Positions 15,593 through 23,441 are shown, counted from the stretch's first letter. The stretch: 64,000 nt of DNA from Liminaster sp045576355 (GCA_045576355.1 JAZNGG010000016.1:1-64000), one strand, 5' to 3'. Program-made: numbers and translations. The notes: a model not told the origin generated them from the sequence alone.

Positions 15593-17764
15593 ATGAAACA
15601 GCGACTTCTCTCCCTCATCGGACTATTCCTTTTCTCTATTCTAGCCCTCTCGGCTCAGGGCATTGTGGTTACCGACTTTTATCCGGCGGAAAATGATCTG
15701 ACTGCCAATACGCATGGCACGATCGTCTATGACCAAAACGGTGAGAAGTGTGCCCTCATCAAAGTGGAGACCACGCAGCGGGGCTTTACATTTGATGCCG
15801 GCATGCTTGGGATTGTCAAGACGGAGCAGAAATCCGGAGAGATATGGGTCTATGTCCCCGAGTCGGTGAAACGGCTTTCGATTTTTCATGATGACTTGGG
15901 CGTCCTTCGGGATCATGACCTCGGGATGTCTGTGAAAAAGGGTCGCACTTACATCTTGAAACTCACCACCGGCCAAGTAGAGACAGTGGTCCGTCAGGCG
16001 GTGATGTCGCAATATTTGGTCTTTACACTCGATCCTGTCGATGCTCTTGTCGAAGTCAATGGAGAGATATGGAATGTCTCTGAGGGTGTCGCTGCCCGTA
16101 GAGTCTCTTTCGGTAACTACAACTATCGCATCGAATCGCCCGACTATCATCCCCTCGAGGGGGTTGCCGTGGTGAATAATCCGGATCAAAAGACCGAGGT
16201 CAAAGTCGCTTTGCAACCTGCCTTCGGTTGGATAGAGGTAACCGGTGATGCTGCATTGGAGGGCGCCTCGGTCTATATCGATAATCGTATGGTGGGGCGT
16301 GTCCCCCTGAAGTCTGACCGCTTACCGAGTGGAAATCACAACGTCAAGGTGGTCAAGCCGATGTATAAGCCTGTGGAGCAGACTCTCTTGGTGAGCGACA
16401 ATGCTACTTATACTTACAGCCCCCAACTTGTTCCCGACTTTGCTGAGGTACAGCTTACGACCGATGCCGCAGCAGAGATCTGGATCGATGGCGAACGCAA
16501 AGGGGTAGGATCGTGGAGTGGCAGATTGGCAACCGGAGAATATCAGATTGAGACCCGCCGTGAAAACCATCGTTCGCAGAGCATCCTTCATCGCTTTACT
16601 CCCGCCTCCGGCGTGCAGACCTTACAGCTCTCGGCTCCGAGCCCCATTTATGGAAGTGTGGACATCTCGGTGACACCCGGTAATGCAGCTGTTTTTATGG
16701 ATGGTGTTTCGGTGGGGCAAACCCCGCTCTTTATGCAGCGAGTTTTGATCGGTCACCACTCGCTCACGTTGAAGAAGTCGGGCTATGGTGATTACCACAC
16801 CGAGGTGAATGTCACTGAGGGACAAATCGCAACAGTAGGGGGCAAGATGCAGGATGCCGTAGAGGTGCAATATACGAGCAATGTCCCCGGTGTAACGTTA
16901 AAAGTAGATGGCGTCGAGGTCGGACCTTCACAGGGCAGTTACTCTCTCGCCTATGGCCGTCATCACCTGGAGATGACGGCAGAGGGTTATCAGCCCTTCT
17001 CGCGCGAGATTGAGGTGAGTGATGCTGCCCGCTCGTTTGCTTTAAAGATGGAGAGCCTTTCCGGAAACCGGACCTTTACCGTGAACGGTGTTACCTTCAC
17101 GATGGTGGCAGTGAAAGGAGGTACTTTCCAAATGGGTGCGACCTCTGAGCAAAAGAAATTTTTTAAACATGAGCAGCCTGTCCATAGTGTCACCCTGAGC
17201 GATTACTACATCGGCGAAACCGAAGTGACGCAGGCTCTTTGGACGGCAGTTATGGGAAGCAATCCATCTTATTTCAAAGGGGATAATCTTCCTGTGGAGC
17301 AAGTCTCATGGAAAGACTGTCAGAAATTTATAGAGAAACTGAATCAGTTGACGGGCGAGAGTTTCCGTCTCCCGACCGAAGCGGAGTGGGAATACGCTGC
17401 ACGCGGCGGTAATAATTCTCGCGGTTATCAATATTCAGGAAGCAATAGTTTGAATGATGTAGCTTGGTATGGTAGAAACTCCGGCAATAAGACCTATGCC
17501 GTGAAGACGAAGCAACCTAACGAATTGGGTATTTATGACATGAGCGGCAACGTATGGGAATGGTGTCAGGATTGGTATGGGCATTATTCGAGCAGTGCAC
17601 AGACCGATCCGCAAGGTCCTTCTTCGGGGTCTGACCGCGTGTGTCGTGGCGGTGGCAGGGACTGCTTCGCGGAGGACTGTCGCGTCTCCCATCGCTACGG
17701 CCCCACGCCCGACTACCGCTTCATTTTCCTCGGCCTCCGGCTCTCAGTTTCTTCTCATAGATAA
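15593..17764 (+). CDS. Secreted PEGA-repeat / SUMF1 (formylglycine-generating-fold) protein with DGR-type variable C-terminus
   Basis: 723 aa. Signal peptide (about 1-22, ending LSAQG), an N-terminal region to about 135, then about five PEGA-like beta repeats (near 140-195, 210-265, 283-335, 353-405, 420-475), each with a short xVyvDGxxvGxTP-like core. From about 495 to the end is a SUMF1/FGE-sulfatase domain: GGTFQMGATSEQ, VTQALWTAVMGSNPSYFKG, LPVEQVSWKDCQKF, RLPTEAEWEYAARGG, GIYDMSGNVWEWCQDWYG. This fold is C-type-lectin-like. The last 44 residues carry substitutions at the positions that are mutagenised in DGR target proteins, all in NNY codons (see findings). Likely an exported or surface ligand-binding protein rather than a sulfatase activator; ligand unknown. 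Confidence 0.88.
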   Translation: MKQRLLSLIGLFLFSILALSAQGIVVTDFYPAENDLTANTHGTIVYDQNGEKCALIKVETTQRGFTFDAGMLGIVKTEQKSGEIWVYVPESVKRLSIFHDDLGVLRDHDLGMSVKKGRTYILKLTTGQVETVVRQAVMSQYLVFTLDPVDALVEVNGEIWNVSEGVAARRVSFGNYNYRIESPDYHPLEGVAVVNNPDQKTEVKVALQPAFGWIEVTGDAALEGASVYIDNRMVGRVPLKSDRLPSGNHNVKVVKPMYKPVEQTLLVSDNATYTYSPQLVPDFAEVQLTTDAAAEIWIDGERKGVGSWSGRLATGEYQIETRRENHRSQSILHRFTPASGVQTLQLSAPSPIYGSVDISVTPGNAAVFMDGVSVGQTPLFMQRVLIGHHSLTLKKSGYGDYHTEVNVTEGQIATVGGKMQDAVEVQYTSNVPGVTLKVDGVEVGPSQGSYSLAYGRHHLEMTAEGYQPFSREIEVSDAARSFALKMESLSGNRTFTVNGVTFTMVAVKGGTFQMGATSEQKKFFKHEQPVHSVTLSDYYIGETEVTQALWTAVMGSNPSYFKGDNLPVEQVSWKDCQKFIEKLNQLTGESFRLPTEAEWEYAARGGNNSRGYQYSGSNSLNDVAWYGRNSGNKTYAVKTKQPNELGIYDMSGNVWEWCQDWYGHYSSSAQTDPQGPSSGSDRVCRGGGRDCFAEDCRVSHRYGPTPDYRFIFLGLRLSVSSHR
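17633..17743 (+). other. Candidate DGR variable region (VR)
   Basis: This 3' part of the SUMF1 gene encodes the RVxRGG..AxxCRVSxRxxxTPxxRxxxLGLRL frame seen in DGR targets with a C-type lectin fold. Twelve codons at the x positions (GAC 17660, TGC 17663, TTC 17666, GAC 17675, CAT 17690, TAC 17696, GGC 17699, CCC 17702, TAC 17714, TTC 17720, ATT 17723, TTC 17726) all end in C or T, as expected if a template AAY codon was changed only at its adenines. No reverse transcriptase, Avd gene or template repeat was found in the window. Confidence 0.55.
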
Positions 17765-17944
17765 AAATTTACGAAGCGTAGTGAAAATAGAATCATTCCA
17801 TAAAGCGCAGCGACAGAAGTCGCGAGATATAATTTGTATTTAGGATTTATTAACGCGCGAATGTAATCCAAATGTGGCAATTTAACACAGATCGTAAGGA
17901 AGGTCTATGCTTCCCTCTTGCTTGTTCTAAATCCGTTAACATAC

Positions 17945-18004
17945 ATAGCCATCGCCATCGCCATCGCCATTGCCATCGCCATCTGCCATAGTGGGGCGCA
18001 GCCC
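17945..18004 (+). repeat. GCCATC array followed by GGGCGCAGCCC
   Basis: Seven GCCAT-type units in a row (17947-17989; mostly GCCATC, one GCCATT, last GCCATAG), then GGGCGCAGCCC at 17994-18004. The pair, array plus GGGCGCAGCCC, recurs in the same orientation at 19521-19553. Confidence 0.75.
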
Positions 18005-18140
18005 TCAGACGCAGTGCGCTGTGTCGCCCGATGCAGCGCAGTCCGTTGGCTTGTACAGCACGCTGTGTTTGGCTTTTCAGCGCGCTGCGTTGGGCCGCAA
18101 ATCAGTAGTAAATCACAGTAGCCTCGTGATTCAACCCGCG

Positions 18141-18216
18141 TACCCTCGTTGTTCGATGAGCGTACCCTCGTTGGCCCACATGCCTACGCTCGTTGCATCA
18201 CAAGGCTACGCTCGTT
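18141..18216 (+). repeat. Four-copy 22-bp imperfect tandem repeat
   Basis: Cores TACCCTCGTTG (18141, 18163), TACGCTCGTTG (18185) and TACGCTCGTTT (18206) are spaced 22, 22 and 21 bp. The bases between cores vary. It sits in the GC-rich block of the gap. Confidence 0.65.
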
Positions 18217-18277
18217 TTGTCGTACAACTCCCGGCTTCATCGGGCAAAACCCCCTCTCCAGCTGCTTATAAATAACA

Positions 18278-18317
18278 TTTAGCGAGGAGAAGATCCTGTC
18301 GATCTCTCCTCGCTAAA
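18278..18317 (-). terminator. Terminator of the candidate small RNA
   Basis: TTTAGCGAGGAGA.AGATC (18278-18295) pairs with GATCTCTCCTCGCTAAA (18301-18317) with a single bulged A; loop CTGTC. On the minus strand the tail is ATGTTATTTATAAG. Confidence 0.75.
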
Positions 18318-18401
18318 CGATGTATGACCCCTAAGTGGGTTATAAATATATCACTTCAGCCTTTGGGACTGTAAAGCGTCGATAAAAACGAAACATTTTA
18401 T
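18278..18401 (-). ncRNA. Candidate small RNA gene, about 124 nt
   Basis: On the minus strand a promoter with TTGA (18438-18435), 19 bp and TATCTTTG (18415-18408) predicts a start near 18401. The transcript would open with a hairpin (CGATAAAA / TTTTATCG, 18402-18395 with 18386-18379), carry a possible AAGTG/CACTT inner stem, and end with a 17-bp terminator stem with one bulge (18317-18278). The region has no open frame. It lies downstream of, and on the same strand as, the 5-formyl-THF cyclo-ligase gene, but with its own promoter. It lacks the SRP RNA, tmRNA and RNase P signatures, and I could not fit it to 6S RNA. Family unknown. Confidence 0.55.
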
Positions 18402-18407
18402 CGAGTG

Positions 18408-18438
18408 CAAAGATACAACATTGGGAAGCCGATGTCAA
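18408..18438 (-). promoter_or_regulatory. Promoter of the candidate small RNA
   Basis: Minus strand: TTGA at 18438-18435, spacer of 19 bp, TATCTTTG at 18415-18408 followed by CAC. Spacing and boxes match the Bacteroidota consensus closely. Confidence 0.65.
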
Positions 18439-18524
18439 GAGGCGGTTTTCAATATTTTACATTATTTAACCTCAGTCGGTCCTCGGCCGCGTAGGCACTT
18501 TATAATTTAATGACCGATCAGGGG

Positions 18525-19070
18525 TTAAGAAGTTGGGAAGAATACCCCATTCAGCTGTTTGTCCCAGGGATCTAAAGGGAGGGATGTAAGTACCTGGTGC
18601 GGATAAGCCACTCCATAGCAGGGACAGGAGAGTTGCGGCAGCAGTCGGTCATAATATCCTTTGCCTCGTCCTAACCGATGCCCTGACTCGGTGAATGCCA
18701 CCCCGGGAATGATCGCTAAATCGATCGCTGCAAGATTTTCTACTCTCTTATCGACAACCGGGTCAGGACCCAATATGTTATACCGTCCCCGTGTGAGATG
18801 CCGGGGATGGAAATAATAGAGATCTAATGTCTCGTCGCTGTTGATTACGGGAAGAACGATCTGTTTTCCCGCATTTAGGGCGTATTCGATGAGCAAAGAG
18901 GTCTCTATCTCATCCGGCAGAGAGGAAAACAGGAGCAGGGTATCAGCCTTTTCCCACATTGGAGTAGCTATAATCTCGTGGGTAACGCGTAGAGAATACT
19001 CTTGCCTTTCAGACTCGGATAAAGCCAAGTTCTGCTGTCGTATTGCTTTTCTAAGATCCTTTTTCGTCAT
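18525..19070 (-). CDS. fau: 5-formyltetrahydrofolate cyclo-ligase
   Basis: 181 aa, YgfA/MTHFS family. It turns 5-formyl-THF into 5,10-methenyl-THF with ATP. Visible: MTKKDLRKAIRQQ start, the LLFSSLPDEIET substrate segment, and the phosphate-binding C-terminal GRGKGYYDRLLPQLSCPCYGVAYPHQ. The gene is single and its leader is the large GGCTAT/GGCGAT/GGCTGAT array region; two 17-nt CCCTAAA..CTCAACC units (19074-19090, 19090-19106) sit directly before the ATG. Confidence 0.92.
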   Translation of the reverse strand: MTKKDLRKAIRQQNLALSESERQEYSLRVTHEIIATPMWEKADTLLLFSSLPDEIETSLLIEYALNAGKQIVLPVINSDETLDLYYFHPRHLTRGRYNILGPDPVVDKRVENLAAIDLAIIPGVAFTESGHRLGRGKGYYDRLLPQLSCPCYGVAYPHQVLTSLPLDPWDKQLNGVFFPTS

Positions 19071-19075
19071 GATGG

Positions 19076-19106
19076 TTGAGAAGTTTAGGGGTTGAGGGGT
19101 TTAAGG
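19076..19106 (-). repeat. Two tandem CCCTAAA..CTCAACC units before the fau start codon
   Basis: In the direction of the gene these read CCTTAAACCCCTCAACC (19106-19090) and CCCTAAACTTCTCAACC (19090-19074), a 16-bp period, ending 3 bp before the ATG. They match 15 and 14 of 17 bases of the unit before the SUMF1 gene (15569-15585). Confidence 0.65.
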
Positions 19107-19116
19107 ACTTCGTCCT

Positions 19117-19467
19117 GCTATGGCGATGGCTATGGCTGTTGGCTATGGCTATGGCTGATGGCGATGGCTATGGCGATGGCTGATGGCTGATGGCGATGGC
19201 TGATGGCTATGGCGATGGCTGATGGCTATGGCGATGGCTGATGGCGATGGCTGATGGCGATGGCTATGGCTATGGCTGATGGCGATGGCTATGGCGATGG
19301 CTGATGGCTGATGGCGATGGCTGATGGCTATGGCGATGGCTGATGGCTATGGCTATGGCGATGGCTGATGGCGATGGCTATGGCGATGGCTGATGGCTGA
19401 TGGCTGATGGCGATGGCTGATGGCGATGGCTATGGCTATGGCTATGGCTGATGGCTATGGCTATGGC
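19117..19467 (-). repeat. Hexamer/heptamer array of GGCTAT, GGCGAT and GGCTGAT units
   Basis: About 55 units without interruption: A = GGCTAT, B = GGCGAT, C = GGCTGAT (one GGCTGTT near the left end). A higher-order pattern exists: the 14-unit string AACBABCCBCABCA occurs at 19141-19229 and again, identical over 89 bp, at 19262-19350. The array is bracketed by the 13-bp direct repeat TTGAGAAGTTTAG (19076-19088 and 19477-19489). In the direction of fau (minus) the units read GCCATA, GCCATC and GCCATCA, as in the other arrays. No stable reading frame of a protein is implied because 6- and 7-mers are mixed. Confidence 0.95.
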
Positions 19468-19520
19468 TGTTTTGGTTTGAGAAGTTTAGTTTTGAGGGTC
19501 TGAACCTCATTATACTTTTT

Positions 19521-19553
19521 AGCCATCGCCATCGCCATCGCAGGGCGCAGCCC
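19521..19553 (+). repeat. Short GCCATC array plus GGGCGCAGCCC
   Basis: Three GCCATC units (19522-19539) then CAGGGCGCAGCCC, ending 4 bp from the stop codon of the antiporter gene. Same composition and orientation as 17945-18004. Confidence 0.75.
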
Positions 19554-19556
19554 AGT

Positions 19557-20516
19557 TTAAACCGCCATGTATAGGGTGATCGCTAAGAATGCGATATAGA
19601 GGCAGGTGAGAACGACGCCTTCGGTATGAGAAAGTTTCTTTTTGGTTCTGAGCATGATCCATAGAGTTATGGTGAAAAGGATCATCCAAAGATAGTCAAA
19701 ACTGAATCCTCCCCAGGAATCAGAAATTGGGTGAATGGCAGCTGCTGCACCGACCACACATAGGATATTGAAAATGTTGCTGCCGATGACATTGCCGATT
19801 GCCATGTCTGTTTCTCCTTTTCGTGCTGCTGTAAATGAGGCAAAGAACTCCGGAAGGCTTGTTCCGATCGCTACGATGGTCAGACCGATGAGTCGCTCCA
19901 TGGTAGCGGCATTTATGCCGGCTTGCTGACCGATGAGTCGTGCGATCTCAGATGCTCCATCGACTAAAAGCGATGCCCCCCAACTCAAGGCTGCACATGA
20001 AAGGATGACCATCAGTATTGCCACCCATAATTTCATTTGCGGTCGCTCTTCCTCCTCAGAGGCCTGATCCTTTTTGGAGTTTTGGATCTGCCACCACACA
20101 TAGGCTGCAAGTATTAAAAGTCCAAGTATCCCGTGCCAGGATTGGATCGTACCGGTCCATGCTGCAGCAATGAGGAGCAGCGAGGAGATTACAAGCACCG
20201 GCATATCAACGGTCAGGGTAATTCTCTTGGTAGGCGCTACGGCGATGATGGCTGTAATGCCAAGAATGAGACCGATATTGATAATGTTACTCCCGACCAC
20301 ATTGCCTAAAGCGATACCGGAACTTCCTCGCAAAGCGGCTTCCAGACTGACGAGAAATTCGGGCGCTGAGGTGCCGAAAGCTACAATAGTGAGTCCAATG
20401 ACCATTGTGCTGAGTTTCAAACGTTGAGCAATGCTGACAGAGCCCTTGATCAGAAAGTCTCCACCTTTGATTAAAAGGATAAATCCGGCAATGATGTAAA
20501 GAATGTTGAGAAACAT
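19557..20516 (-). CDS. Calcium/sodium antiporter (CaCA family, YrbG-like)
   Basis: 319 aa, about ten membrane helices in two halves of inverted topology. The alpha repeats are visible: first VAFGTSAPEFLVSLEAALRG with GNVVGSNIINIGLILG, second VAIGTSLPEFFASFTAARKG with GNVIGSNIFNILCVVG; the acidic residues that bind the cation (E in APE and LPE) are present in both. It exchanges Ca2+ for Na+ or H+ across the inner membrane. It begins 12 bp after the M3 peptidase stop and is likely co-transcribed with it. Ion specificity is inferred. Confidence 0.92.
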   Translation of the reverse strand: MFLNILYIIAGFILLIKGGDFLIKGSVSIAQRLKLSTMVIGLTIVAFGTSAPEFLVSLEAALRGSSGIALGNVVGSNIINIGLILGITAIIAVAPTKRITLTVDMPVLVISSLLLIAAAWTGTIQSWHGILGLLILAAYVWWQIQNSKKDQASEEEERPQMKLWVAILMVILSCAALSWGASLLVDGASEIARLIGQQAGINAATMERLIGLTIVAIGTSLPEFFASFTAARKGETDMAIGNVIGSNIFNILCVVGAAAAIHPISDSWGGFSFDYLWMILFTITLWIMLRTKKKLSHTEGVVLTCLYIAFLAITLYMAV

Positions 20517-20528
20517 AGACGATATGGA

Positions 20529-22640
20529 TTAAATAATAGTATATGATTGGGTATGCATGGGGTTTTCTATACCATCCCGATGCATCAATGCCTCTATGGA
20601 GGGGGCAGAACCCTTGAAATTGCGATATAAAAGGTCCGGAGAAATAGTCCCTCCGCGCTCAAGAAGATGACGAAAACGTGATGCGGTCCGGGAACAAAAT
20701 ATCCCCTCTTTTTCAAACACGGCAAAAGCGTCTGCGTCTAAGACTTCCGACCATTTATAACCATAATATCCGGCTGCATAGCCTCCGGAGAAAATATGGG
20801 AGAACGTACAGCTGATCCAGGTCCCGGTTATAGTCGGAAGTATTTGGGTGTCGGCCGTGGCCTGGCGTTCGAAGTCTGTCAGGTCAAAATCAGAGTCGAG
20901 AGGAGCGGTTTGCATGTGGAATGCCATGTCCAGGAGTCCGAAAGTAAGTTGCCTGAGACAAAGATAGCCTGCCTGAAAGTTTTTTGCACGAATAATTCGG
21001 TCAATAAGGGTGTCCGGAATGGTTTCTTGTGTTTGGTAATGCCGAGCAAAAGTGACTAAAAACTCTTTCTTGGTCAGGTAATTTTCCATGAATTGGGAGG
21101 GGAGTTCCACGAAATCATGAGCTACATGAGTACCACTCAGAGATCTGTAAGTGCATCGGGACAAGAGTCCATGTAAGGCATGCCCGAACTCATGAAGAAA
21201 TGTTCCCACTTCGTCAAAGGTCAGTAGAGCCGGTTGTCCATTGAGCGGAGGTGTGAAATTCATTACAATAGAAATATGTGGGCGGTTATCTTTCCCATCG
21301 GCATCTTTCCATTGCTCTTTAAATTCGGTCATCCATGCTCCGGACTGTTTCGTAGTCCGGGGGAAAAAGTCTGTGTACAGAAGGCCGATATGCCCGTTTT
21401 TGTCTTTGACTTCATAAACTTCTACATCCGGATGATAGAGCGGTATGTCACTCTTTCGATCGAATGTCAGTCCGTATAGGGTATGGGCGAGGCCGAATAT
21501 CCCTTCGACTACTTGTGGGAGCGGGAAATAGGGTTTGAGCAGTTCGTCTGAGACATCATAACGTTCTTTTTTGAGCCGCTCTGAATAATACTGCACATCC
21601 CACGGTTGAAGTATAAAATCGGGGTCTTTTTCTTCTGACCGGGCGAAGGCCTCAAGTTCCCGGATGTCCTTCAGGGCTTGTGGCCGATAGGCATCAAGTA
21701 ACTTGTGTAGAAAACGGATAACGGTGGGGGCATCTTTTGCCATTTTGTCCTCGAGTTGATAAGAGGCAAAATGTGTATGCTCCATCAGCAGCGCCTTTTC
21801 TCGGCGTAACTCTACGATGCGCCGGATGATCTCCTGATTGGAAAATTCTCCTTGTGAAGCTCGGCTATGATATGCACGATATAATTTTTCTCTCAAGTCC
21901 CGACGTTTGGCATAAGTCATAAAAGGACGGTAGCAGGGGGCTTGCAGGGTCACGAGCCATCCTTGCTGATCTGCTCGGGAGGCTTCCCCTTTCATGCTTT
22001 CAAGTAAGAAATCCGGTAACCCATCGACTTCAGAGTCCTGAGTCAGAAGAAGCTGATAAGCGTGAGTCGAACGCAAACAATTTTGGCTGAAACGAAGAGA
22101 CAAGGTGTCCAATTCGGTATTGATCTCTTTCCAGCGGTTGCGCTGTTCGGATACTAATGTTGCTCCATGTCTGGCAAAGTAATCGTAGGTGTTTTTGAGA
22201 AGCGTGGATTGTTCGTCATCCAAAGAGAGAGCTTCTTTTTGCTTCCATACCAATGCAATCCTATCAAAGAGAGCCTCGTTGAGGGTAATGTTATGGGTGT
22301 GTTCGGTTACAATGCTCTGTATTTGTTCGGAGAGTTGCAACATCTCGTCAGTACCATTACATTCTAAAAGATTGAAAAACACGAGACAGATATGATCCAG
22401 ACATAGACCGCTTTGCTCAAAAGCAACGATCGTGTTTTCGAAATCCGGCGTTTGCGGATTATTGATTATATCGTTGATTTCCTCGTTGTGAATGCGGATG
22501 GCTTCTTCTATCGCGGGAATGTAGTGATGGACAAGAATCTTGTCAAATGGAATTGTTCCTGCAGAATATGGATGAAGCAAGGGATTGGAATCCACATTGA
22601 AAGACATTTTATCGAGCGAAGGATTGGGAATTTGTGACAT
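20529..22640 (-). CDS. M3 family zinc metallopeptidase (dipeptidyl carboxypeptidase / oligopeptidase A type)
   Basis: 703 aa. The zinc motif is visible as FLHEFGHALHGLLSRC (HExxH) with the downstream glutamate in the ELPSQFMENY segment, as in thimet oligopeptidase family members. N-terminal helices carry HPYSAGTIPFDKILVHHYIPAIEEAI, as in Dcp and PrlC. No signal peptide is apparent, so it is probably a cytosolic (or non-classically exported) oligopeptidase that cleaves short peptides. Length and sequence fit Dcp of Bacteroidota. An internal Met at residue 12 is an alternative start. Followed at 12 bp by the antiporter. Confidence 0.92.
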   Translation of the reverse strand: MSQIPNPSLDKMSFNVDSNPLLHPYSAGTIPFDKILVHHYIPAIEEAIRIHNEEINDIINNPQTPDFENTIVAFEQSGLCLDHICLVFFNLLECNGTDEMLQLSEQIQSIVTEHTHNITLNEALFDRIALVWKQKEALSLDDEQSTLLKNTYDYFARHGATLVSEQRNRWKEINTELDTLSLRFSQNCLRSTHAYQLLLTQDSEVDGLPDFLLESMKGEASRADQQGWLVTLQAPCYRPFMTYAKRRDLREKLYRAYHSRASQGEFSNQEIIRRIVELRREKALLMEHTHFASYQLEDKMAKDAPTVIRFLHKLLDAYRPQALKDIRELEAFARSEEKDPDFILQPWDVQYYSERLKKERYDVSDELLKPYFPLPQVVEGIFGLAHTLYGLTFDRKSDIPLYHPDVEVYEVKDKNGHIGLLYTDFFPRTTKQSGAWMTEFKEQWKDADGKDNRPHISIVMNFTPPLNGQPALLTFDEVGTFLHEFGHALHGLLSRCTYRSLSGTHVAHDFVELPSQFMENYLTKKEFLVTFARHYQTQETIPDTLIDRIIRAKNFQAGYLCLRQLTFGLLDMAFHMQTAPLDSDFDLTDFERQATADTQILPTITGTWISCTFSHIFSGGYAAGYYGYKWSEVLDADAFAVFEKEGIFCSRTASRFRHLLERGGTISPDLLYRNFKGSAPSIEALMHRDGIENPMHTQSYTII

Positions 22641-22787
22641 TAATATAGGTTTTGGTTATTGGAGTTGCAAAATTAGTAAAAAAACAGATATCAATGTATT
22701 TTGTTTCCCAAATTTTATCCTTTCGCCCGATAAAAGAGTATGAGTTAAGAAGTATCGTGCAGCAAACCTGACAATCTCCTGTTCAGA

Positions 22788-23441
22788 TTATGGATTTTGT
22801 ATAGGAACAGGAAATTTGCTAAAGGCCAGAGCGACTAATTGATTGATGGAGGATTGGTTGCGTATCTGTGTATTTCCTGCGGTCAGAATGCTTTCGACAG
22901 ATGCAGACCAGACATATTGCATATCCTTATGATCTACCATGTCAATGGTAAGTACACCTTCTCGCTGAATGCCGGTGATGATTTCTGCATTCTGATAATA
23001 ATTTTGCAAATACACTTGACGTGGAGAAATCCAATAATTGCGCCAAGGGCCAAATCCGTTCCAATAGCCGGGAGAATAATATCCGGGAGGCATCGGAGGA
23101 GCTGCCGGAGCAGTTTCGATCACTTTTTTAATGGTAAGACCAAAGTTGATCAGTATCGGAGAATCCGGATCTTCTTTGAATCCTCTCATCTCCAATTGAG
23201 TACGAATCGCATTGGCGATGTTCTGATAGTCTATCATGGTCATGTGAGGAGGTAGTCTCCCACCCTTAGGACGAGCGATCCGGAAGGTATTAAATGCAGC
23301 AACATCGGTGTGATTGTAAACCGTACTGTTGAGCAGAGTGTACGGAGAACATCCGCATATTAATGCAATGAAACACAGCGTGAACACTGAAAGAAAGAGT
23401 GTCCAGCGCAGACGTTTGTGAATGGTAGAGTTTTTCATCAT
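22788..23441 (-). CDS. DUF4136 family lipoprotein
   Basis: 217 aa from the ATG at 23441. An upstream ATG at 23468 would add nine residues, but the later start gives a canonical export signal: basic KNSTIHKRLRW, hydrophobic core and a lipobox ending ICGC, so lipidation at that cysteine is likely. The mature part has the DUF4136 layout: FNTFRIARPKGGR, MTMIDYQNIANAIRTQLEMRGF, a Pro/Gly/Tyr/Trp-rich insert (APAAPPMPPGYYSPGYWNGFGPW) and the strand GVLTIDMVDHKDMQYVWSASV. Function of the family is unknown; probably an outer-membrane-associated lipoprotein. Confidence 0.8.
   Translation of the reverse strand: MMKNSTIHKRLRWTLFLSVFTLCFIALICGCSPYTLLNSTVYNHTDVAAFNTFRIARPKGGRLPPHMTMIDYQNIANAIRTQLEMRGFKEDPDSPILINFGLTIKKVIETAPAAPPMPPGYYSPGYWNGFGPWRNYWISPRQVYLQNYYQNAEIITGIQREGVLTIDMVDHKDMQYVWSASVESILTAGNTQIRNQSSINQLVALAFSKFPVPIQNP

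Larger units (their letters stand above)
17765..18277. other. Gene-free, repeat-bearing, partly GC-rich gap
   Basis: No credible gene. Contents in order: AT-rich sequence after the SUMF1 stop; a small hairpin GGAAG/CTTCC near 17898-17914; a GCCATC array (17945-17990); the 11-bp GGGCGCAGCCC; a GC-rich block to about 18115 with many GCGC and CAGCG words; and a four-copy 22-bp tandem repeat (18141-18216). Short open frames over this block translate to low-complexity peptides and are rejected. Confidence 0.6.

Noticed and set aside
17918..18121. Open frame with a run of Ala-Ile repeats
   Set aside because: It is only the translation of the GCCATC array; mixed-length units in related arrays show there is no selection for a frame.
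17970..18275. 101-codon open frame over the GC-rich block
   Set aside because: Starts within the array, crosses tandem repeats, no recognisable domain or start context.
18278..18401. Identification of the small RNA as 6S, SRP or tmRNA
   Set aside because: Size and conserved motifs do not fit SRP RNA or tmRNA, and the long bulged rod of 6S could not be drawn; left unnamed.
17765..18524. Search for a DGR template repeat, Avd or reverse transcriptase next to the variable region
   Set aside because: No AAC-rich copy of the variable region and no suitable open frame on either strand here or elsewhere in the window.
19117..19467. CRISPR array
   Set aside because: Units of 6-7 bp with no spacers and no cas genes; it is a simple-sequence array.
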